Positions 42,201-51,200 of a DNA stretch of 64,000 nt are shown one piece after another. Both the position numbers and the translations under genes were made by a program. Position 1 is the first letter of the stretch, and the number at the start of each line of letters is the position of its first letter. Source of the stretch: Cunninghamia lanceolata (Eukaryota; Streptophyta; Pinopsida; Cupressales; Cupressaceae); the NCBI GenBank assembly GCA_027924645.1, contig BSBN01000829.1, positions 2,542,001-2,606,000 on the forward strand, read 5' to 3'. The notes below the pieces were generated by a model. The model saw nothing but the letters and a program-made list of their open reading frames with translations, was not told where the DNA came from and did no database searches.

Positions 42201-45200
42201 TCATTGAGGATTTACAGAGAAACAAATTTGCGCCTAAAATCCTTGTGGTTTTGAACTTGTTGTTTGGGCGCCTCAAGATGATGAACTTGATACTTCCTCT
42301 CCTTCAACCTTACATTTCTTATTTAAGGCGCCATCTATCATCTATCTAAACTTCATCCACACCAAGGCGCAATTTTGAGTGTTAAAGCTCCTCTAAGTCT
42401 AGGCACCTAATCTTCAGAATCCAATCTCCTTCTAAGGCGCTCATTTAGGTTAAGAGTGATAAGTAACAACGCCTAACATACTTGCCTTATCTCTCAACTA
42501 TTACAACTTGCATTACTTTCCACCAAGGCGCCAAAACAAGACTACTTTGCAGGTAAAGGGCGCCTTTACTTATTGGGCTTAGTTTATCATGTTGGATCAA
42601 CTTTGGAAGTCAAAATAACCTCCCTCCTTAAAGGCGCCAAAAACACATGACTTTAAGGCGCCATCAATCATAGTTTAAACCTCATTCCATATCAAGGCGC
42701 CCAAAGATGTAAAATGCGCCTAAAATCCTTGAAGGGTGAATTGGCACCTTACTCAAAATTGTCTCATTTTTGCGAAATTTTCAATTCATGAGGTCTTTTA
42801 GGAAATTTTCAATTAAGGCGCCTATCTAGGAGAGGTTGAAGGTTGATTGTCCTCTAGGCGCACTTTGAAGTCTACACCTAAGGCGCACTATTGGGGTCTC
42901 TGCAAGTGGGAAAGTGTGCCCAACTTCGTGGAGTAAATTCGTGCCTAGAAGTGGAAGTCTCAGGGCGTAAGGTATATTAAAAAATATATTTTTAACTTAT
43001 ACTTTAAATATTTTTCAATATACCTTTCAGGATGTTTGAGATAGGTCTCAGATCCCCCAGATTTAACATGCAGATTCTAGATTTTTGAGGATCCACCAGA
43101 TTTCAGACTTAGCCAATTTTCAGGATCTTCAGCATCAGGATACCAGACTTAGTCATTTTCAGGATCTCAAACATCAGGATCAGGTCATCAAGGGACTACA
43201 AGACTCAAACACCACTGACTTCATCATGAAATAGCTCTAAGACATCATACAAGACTCAGCAAAGCACTGGAGTTTTTAAAAAAACAGGGGGTCCCCATTT
43301 GCCATGGGGTGATGTGTGATTTGGTCACAACAAAACCCTTCTTCAACAAATCTATAAGAAGTGATGCTATGCTGCCATAATTCTTTACAAATTGACAATA
43401 GTAACTAGTAAGCCCTAAGAAAACCGATAGGTTCTTGAGGGTCTAAGGTAAATTCCATTTGACTATGGCCTTGATCTTGTGAGGATCCACCTTGACTCCA
43501 TCATGTGAAACAATATGACCGAGGTACTCCACTTCTTTGACTCCAAACACACACTTGGGTGGATTAGCATAAAGTTAATGATGTTCAAGAATGTCAAAAC
43601 TTGATTCACATGCTACAAGTGTTCCTCCCAAGTTTTGCTATATATTAAGTTGTCATCAAAAAATACCAAAACAAATTTCCATAGAAATGGCCTAAAGATA
43701 TAGTTCATCAAACTTTGAAATGTAGATGGTGCATTTGTAAGGCCAAAAGGCATCACAAAAAATTCATAGTGGGCCTCATGGGTTCAAAAGTTGTCTTATG
43801 TATATCCTCATCTCTAATTCTAATTTGATGATAACTAAAAAGAAAATCAAGTTTGGTAAAATCAACAGCACCATTAAGCTCATCTAACAAATCATCAATT
43901 ATTGGAATGGGTAACTTATCTTTTATGGTGTAATTATTAAGCTCTTTGTAATCAGGACACATCCACCAAATGTCATCTTTCTTGTGCAACATTACCATTG
44001 GAGAGGAATAAGCGCTCTGACTATGCCTAATAATACCTTCCTCTAGCATCTCTTGAACCATCTTCTCGATCTCACTTTTTTGTACATAAGGGTACCTATA
44101 GGGCCTAATGTTGGTTGGTTGGCTCAATAGTACTAATTGAATGGCATGATCATGATCTCTTTTAGGAGGCAATCCTTTCGGCATATCTCCAAAAACTACT
44201 AACTATCTATAATTGCTTGCAGAACTAGCTACATAGGAACCTTTGACTGATAAGCTACTAATGAAAACAATTGGGCCACAATGCCATCGGCCCCTTTTTT
44301 AAGAATCTTTTGCATTTGATGAGAGCTTACCATCGATGGAGACTTTGCACGCAACCCTTAAATTTGAATGACCTACCCTCTAAGTGAAAATGCATTAATA
44401 GCTTGTAGAAGTTCATCTCAATTGTCCCCAATGTAGTAAGCCATTGTACTCCCAACACAATATCTATCGAACCCATGGAGATAGCAAACATCAGGCACTC
44501 AAGTTAGTATTCTCCCATGGTCAATTTAATGCTATGGCATTTCCCCAAGCAACTCACAATACCCCCATCTGCAATCAAGACCTAAAATTCTAGAGCTGGA
44601 TATATAAAACAATTTAGATGAGCAACTAACTTCTTGTTGATGAAATTGTGAGTACTTCTTGAGTCTATCAACACGATTACTCTTTCTTCAAGAAACCCAC
44701 TACCTTGGAGTTTGTGGAGTGCTAATTCCAAAAAGCGCATGACAAGAAATGGTCAGTTGGGTATCTCCCAATTCCTCATCTGTCTCATTATCGCCCTCTA
44801 ATATTGCTTCTTCCTCCTCTTCTTCCTCACTTGGCCCTTCAATGTAGAACAATTTATTTTCAATTCAATTATGTCCTCGACTATATTTGCTATCACAGTT
44901 AAAACATAACCCTTTTGCTCTCTTCTTTTCAATTTGTTGTGGAGTCAGTCCAGTACATTGAGGAAGTGACTGTGTAGAAGTGCTTCTATCTCTTATGTTT
45001 ACAAATCCTTGTTGTCTATTGGCCAAAAACTTTTCCTCTACCTACCTTGCTATAATCATTGCTTGGGACACAAAAATTGGATGGAACATGCATACCTCAT
45101 ATTTGATGTGGTCCTTTAAACACCCTAGAAATAATTCCTTCACACTTTCCTCTATAACATGCTCCACTCTTAAAGACAAAGTTTGAAATTCATGGGTGTA

Positions 45201-48200
45201 GTCTTTGACCATACCTGTTTGCTTTAATTGGGTAAGTTGGTTGTAGTAGTTATCCATAAGATTGTCACCATAATGTCTAATGAGAACCTCTTGGAAAACA
45301 AACCATGTGACAACACATCCCTTCTTTTTCTTCTCTTCACATAGCCAACGATGCAAATGAATTGGTATGATTCCAAGTATAAAGATGTCATTGCAACCTA
45401 TTGTTGACATGGAACATGATGAAGATCAAAGAACTACTCCATTTGGCAAAAGCCAATTGGTTGGACCCTTGACATCAAACTTTCGCATATCCAACTTTGG
45501 TGTCAAGTGCCTAGCCATAGAATTATTTGGGTGATGATCCATCTTCAAATCTGAGTCAAACCCAAAAGTATCATATCCCTTAGAAGACACATTTTCTCCC
45601 CAAGTTTTGCAGTGTGCCATCATTGGTTAGGAATCTCTAGAACCTTGGTGAGAAGTTATTCATTCAAACATTGTCGTGAGATCTCCTATCTTAGCTTCCA
45701 CCCTTGACAAGATTTCATCCTTCATCTTATCGGTTTCTTCCCTTATATCATCAATTGTTATGGTGTCCCTCTCCTCTACTAATGGATCCTCTTTGTCAAA
45801 AGTCTTTCCAAGGGTGACTAGATTCCTTCCTGTGCCTCTTGTGGAAGCCCCCACCATGATGCCTCCAAAATAGTTTTCACAATAACTTATTCAAAACAAA
45901 TCAAAATAATCTATTATTGAAGTATTTTTATTTGAGCAATTTTACTATCTTTAAATATTTATATTGCATTACTTAAGGGCTTTGTTTCTTTTTAACCTAC
46001 TAATGTCATCTTTCTATTTCTTTTTAAACTTGTGTCTCCGTTTGATCAAGATAGCATGCTTAGACTAGGTTAGATTTCTAAATTCTCTTATTTGAATTTA
46101 TTCAGTTTGTAAACTTTTTATTTTGTTTTCATTCTTATTTATTGTGTTATTTTATTCTCTTATCTTATTTGACTTTCCTTCTTTAGTCCTTTTTCATAGT
46201 TGATTGAAGGTTTTTTATTTACGTTATCTTATCATTTCAATGGTAAATTATCCTCATTTCTATTCTTATTCTTATTTTTGGTTTGATGGATAATCACTAT
46301 CATCCCTCCTTTCTTTAGTGTTCTTATCTCCTATCTTGTAAACCGTGTAAACCTCTCTCTCTTTTAGAACTTGATCTGCAGTTCATCTCCTTCATTCTCT
46401 CTTTCTCATCCTGATGATGGATCACGGAGTGTGATCCGAAACGTCGATGCTCAAAAAAAGCTACACAGTTTAAACCAGAAGTTTTTAGATTCATATCATG
46501 GACTGTGGAAATATCATGTCTTCAACTAATCTATAATTTTTACTGTAACTTACCAAGGCCTAGATCCAACTTGTCAAAAGAAATCTCCAAGAAATTCATT
46601 GATTTGCAACCTTGGGAGTAAAATTGGCAAAACCCTAATCTCACAAATAGCTCCTTCAATTGTGCTCCAAATGACCTCAAATCTAGACTATAGTAGCTTA
46701 ATATGTCCTTGATCAACCCTCCAGAATTTAGGAAAAAAAAATGTTGGTTTACAAACCTGGGAGCAAATTTGGTGGAAACCCTAATTTCACAATCACTCCT
46801 TCAAATCTGCTCCAAATGACCTCAAATCTAGACTATAGAAACTTCAACATGTCCTTGATCAACCCTCCAAATATTAGAAAAAAAAAATTCAAATTGAGAA
46901 AGATATGTACTTCAAAATTTGACCTCCTAAATCGAAAAAAAAAGTGTTTTGTTTCTTGCCTTCCAAGATCATGTTCTGATACCACTTGTAATGAAATAAC
47001 TTGCACAAAAGAAGAATATAATAGGAAATATGTTGCAAATAATTTATAATGCTTGAGAATAATAAGCCATTTTGAGAGGGCAAGCCTCCACAAGTCTCCA
47101 ATAAGAACACAATTCACAATATGACCATCATAAACTAACCACTAGCTCCTATATTATAATGTACCCATTTGGCGTTTAGCCAAGTTTGTGACCAATAGCC
47201 TATTCCCTTGAGCTTCTGTAGGCTATCTGGGTTGGTTAGGGAGCTCTGCTTGTTGTGAAGAGCACAAGTTCAGTTAATTGTGATGTTTTGCCTTAGCATT
47301 GAGCTTAGTGGATGTTCAGGTTTACAGAGATGTTTTCTGATGTTTGATCGGGTTCATGGATTGCTCTCCAAGATTCTTGGAGGAGCTGTCCATTTTTGGA
47401 AAGTAACCCGAAAGGCATCGTTTCACATCCCAAACCTTACAGAGCATAATGGTTCAGTTTATTTGGTAGTTGGATGAAGTTTGGGATTTTCCGAAAAAAG
47501 TTATATTTAATGAGCTATTTTAATTATTATTTTCACTTAAGTTCCTAAGGGTGAAAATAATTAATAAGTCATTAAGTGTGATAGCTCATTGGAAAGGGAA
47601 AAATATATTATTTATGTTAGGCACTTAAAAGTGAGCAATTAAGTGGAGCAAAAAAGGAATTATTTAAGTTTGGAGGAAAAAGTAATTATTTCCAAGAAAT
47701 AATTCATTTCTTTTATAACTCCTAAAGTGCCTATATAAAGAGGTTGTGAGCTCATTTTGAAGGGTTATGCTTTTGGATTTTGATTGTTTTGCAGATGGAT
47801 TGAACCTGTGAGTTCTTCCATATTCTCTTGAGGACAAAAACCCTCTTGCAGAATTGAGTGTGGTTTCATACAAGAACCACAATTGTGCTGAAGTCGGACT
47901 TGGAGCAAGCTCATAGAGAGTTTGCATTTGAACTTCACGGTTTCGTGGTATTTGATTTGATGATTAATGGAACAAGTTTTGATATATTGGTTTGATTATT
48001 TTTGGTGATGCTAATGTATACTTTGGAGTTTTTGTGAAGATTGTATGAGTCCCTTATGCTGGCCGTACAGCATCAGCTGTACCTGGACATGGGTTATGGA
48101 TGGACATGAGTTTGTGACTATGTAATGCCCTTTTTTAAGATAGAATAATTTATGTTTATTAATGGCGACTGGACCTGAGCAGATTGTAGTAGATTTGATG

Positions 48201-51200
48201 TTGTTTTCACATGGTTTTAGGCAGGCCGTACTTCCAAGCGCCGTACCCTTGCTTGAGGAGGGACAATTTGTTGTGGTCTGATTTCATTGATGTTAAAAAC
48301 TGAGAAAGTGTTGGCCATCATTTGCTAAGGAAAGATGCTGCAGTTTCCTGATTTTTTTGCTATGTTATTTGATGGTTTTCAAACCATCCTTCATGCTGTC
48401 TGTACAGGCATACCTAGGTGCCGTAACAGCAGGAAATCAGAGGTTTTTGAAGCATTTTATCTTGTAATCTGGGCCTGTTATTACCTTCAATACTGGGCGA
48501 ATTTGTTAGAAGGAAGGTCTGCAGATTTGATAATGGTTGAGACTTATTTTGCATGTCCTGTGATATTATATCTCTGCTGAGCCATTCTAATTGGTTGAAA
48601 TAGTGATGTTCTTTCCCTTGTTGGCATTTGATAAGAGTTTTATGTGGTTGTAAGTTGGAAAGAAGATGGTTCATTGTTGAGATAGTTTTAATGCATGGAA
48701 TGGTGTGGTTTTGGGACTGTTGTGAAGTAGTTTCAGTGCTGATATATATTCTGCAGTCTTGTTATCAGCTACAGCAGTGATATGAAATCCTTAATCTGGG
48801 AACACTCACCCATATCTGCTCATGTGGTATGTCCATGGTGGTTTAGTTGATCATGTGCTTCTTTCTTGCATGATTCCATACAACTTCTATACATCTAACT
48901 GGTTGCAGCTGTGACAAACTATGCAGCTTTTGATTCATTGCATTGTAACCTTTATTTGGTTGCAAACACTTAGTGTGGAAAGAAAATTGTAATGTTTATC
49001 TTTCTTGCTCTATCACCCACTGAATAAGTGGAGTATCCGCACTGCATAAGTGGATGCCTGCTTATAGTGGATGATTGTATTTAGTTTCCTTTGCAAAGCT
49101 TTGATTTGTAAACCAAAACATTGTATGCTCTCACCTCACCCATTTGGGAACTTGGTGATCAGAAAGTGTGGAGGTATTCTAGTTGGTTGCATACTTGTGC
49201 TAACCCTGCTGTGGTAGTTTGTTTAATTTCAAAAAAAATTGGGGTAGCATATTACATATATATACCCTACTTATGCCTTGAATGCCACCCAGGCTGACTT
49301 AACTACCTATATGAGACTATATAAATGATTATATAACTTAATTAAGGGTTATGCTAGCCACAAGTCAGCTACACATATCCCAATATAATCAATGGGTTAA
49401 GGGCGTAGCAAGCGTTGGCCAAAAGGATTAAGTTGTTGGGTGCTTACATTGTCAAAAAAGAATAAAGTGGTTAATTATAGGAAATTTTATCCTTGATAAA
49501 CTTATAACAGCTTGGGAAGGCTAAGAGGCTTAGAATGGACTCATCAATCTGGTAAAAATGCCATTTTGAAAATTGATTTTAACAACGCCTATGACAGGAT
49601 TGAATGCAATTTCATTTTGAATATGGTGGATTGGTTGGGTTTTAGCTCCCTTTTACATGGATGAGTAAAGGCTATATTTTCAAGTCCTGCTACAAGGGTT
49701 AGTGACAATGTGAAAGGAGTTCTTCGTGCAAGTATAAAGTTTGGAGAAGGTTGTATCTCAAATGCAGTTCTACATAGACCTAAACTGTAGAGGGCATGTA
49801 AAGGGGGGCAATTCACCATATTATACACCCCAAAATTTTAGGATGATAGGTCTCATTTTGAGGATTCTGAATATATCAAATTTATGCAATGTTGGCATCA
49901 TTTTCTAATGGTTAATTTTTTTTATAATTCTGATTAAAATATGAAAATTAAGTCATCTTTAAACCAATCATCTAAATTGAGTGTTGATCCAAAATGTGTA
50001 AAACTCTATCCTAACCGAGCTTGAAAATTTATAGAATATATAAAATTTGAAGAAAAGAAAAAAGATATATTTTATAGTCATCCTTGTGATCCATAAAGCA
50101 CCTATCACTGAATTGTGATAGTGAATCTTTCAATAAGAATGTGCCACATGGCACTCCAAATTAAAATTTTAAAGGTGATGAGTAAACAACCATCTGTCCA
50201 CCAACTTGTCAAAAAACCATCACGCAACAAACAGCACCAAAGTCACCAAAGAAGGCTGTAAGGTTCAAACACTAGACCTCCTACCCCTAAACACTTGGGC
50301 ATGGCAGTTTGGTGAGCCCACTTCCATGCACCTATAAGGGCATATGGACCCTTCAAGCAACACCATACCCCTTAGGGTAGGCATGTCACATGACCTGCCA
50401 CCTACTCTTCTCCAACCCCATACCACACTACCGCTCCCACACAACCTACACTAACCCCATGGCACCAGACCTATGCAATTATTTGAGGTAATTTGAAGGC
50501 CAAAAAAAGAAGATTTTTTAGTTGAGCAAAATACTGACCCTTGAGGATTGAATGAGATTTCCTTTTGAATAGGGTGGATTGGTTTGATTTTGGCTCCTTT
50601 TTACATAGATGAGTAGACTCTCTTTTCATGATCTGCTACAAGGATTTGTGTGAAAGGTGTTTGGGTAAAATTATAAAGTTCATGTAAGGTTACGTCTACA
50701 TCACAATTCTACAGAGACCTAAAATCTAAGAGGATACTACAAAAAATTGTAGACAGATGTGCAAATGGGATTTGGGTAAAACCATAAAGGTTTAGGGTTA
50801 CGTCTCAGTCATAGTTCTACAGACCTAAACTTTAGAGGGCATGTAGAGCAGTAAGATCACCATATCATACGATCAAAAATTGCAGGATGGCAGCTCTCAT
50901 TGTGAAGAATCTGAAAATATAAATTTTATGTAAATTTTTATACCACTTTATAGTTATTAATAACTTTTTAATAATCCTGATAAAAATAAGAAAATGAACA
51001 GTTTTCATTAAAAAATCATATGAAATTGAGTGTTGAACCAAAATTAGTAAAATTTTATCCTGATCAAGCTTGAAAATTTACAGAATATATAAAAAACAAA
51101 GCATTTTGTGGTAATCCAAAAAATGCCTATCACTGCATTGTGACACCTCGTCTTTCACACATTATATTAAAAAAGTTCTCCAATTTTAGTACAACTTAAT

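Larger units (their letters stand above)
36394..49410 (-). mobile_element. Nested Ty3/gypsy chromovirus, full length but inactive, TSD AGCGT
   Basis: LTRs of about 304 bp (TGCTACC...CATTACA on the minus strand) bound the element. AGCGT at 36389-36393 and 49411-49415 is an exact target duplication. Order on the minus strand is 5' LTR, primer binding site, gag, protease, RT, RNase H, integrase, chromodomain, purine tract, 3' LTR, the standard chromovirus layout. Insertions enlarge it: a solo LTR in the 5' LTR, a ribozyme-bearing segment in the 5' untranslated part, a 3.9-kb segment between RT and RNase H, and a MITE-like element in integrase. The two LTRs differ at many sites, so insertion is old. 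Confidence 0.95.

Noticed and set aside
46883..47117. Minus-strand ORFs over the chromovirus 5' LTR end
   Set aside because: They read through LTR and primer binding site and are not retrotransposon proteins.
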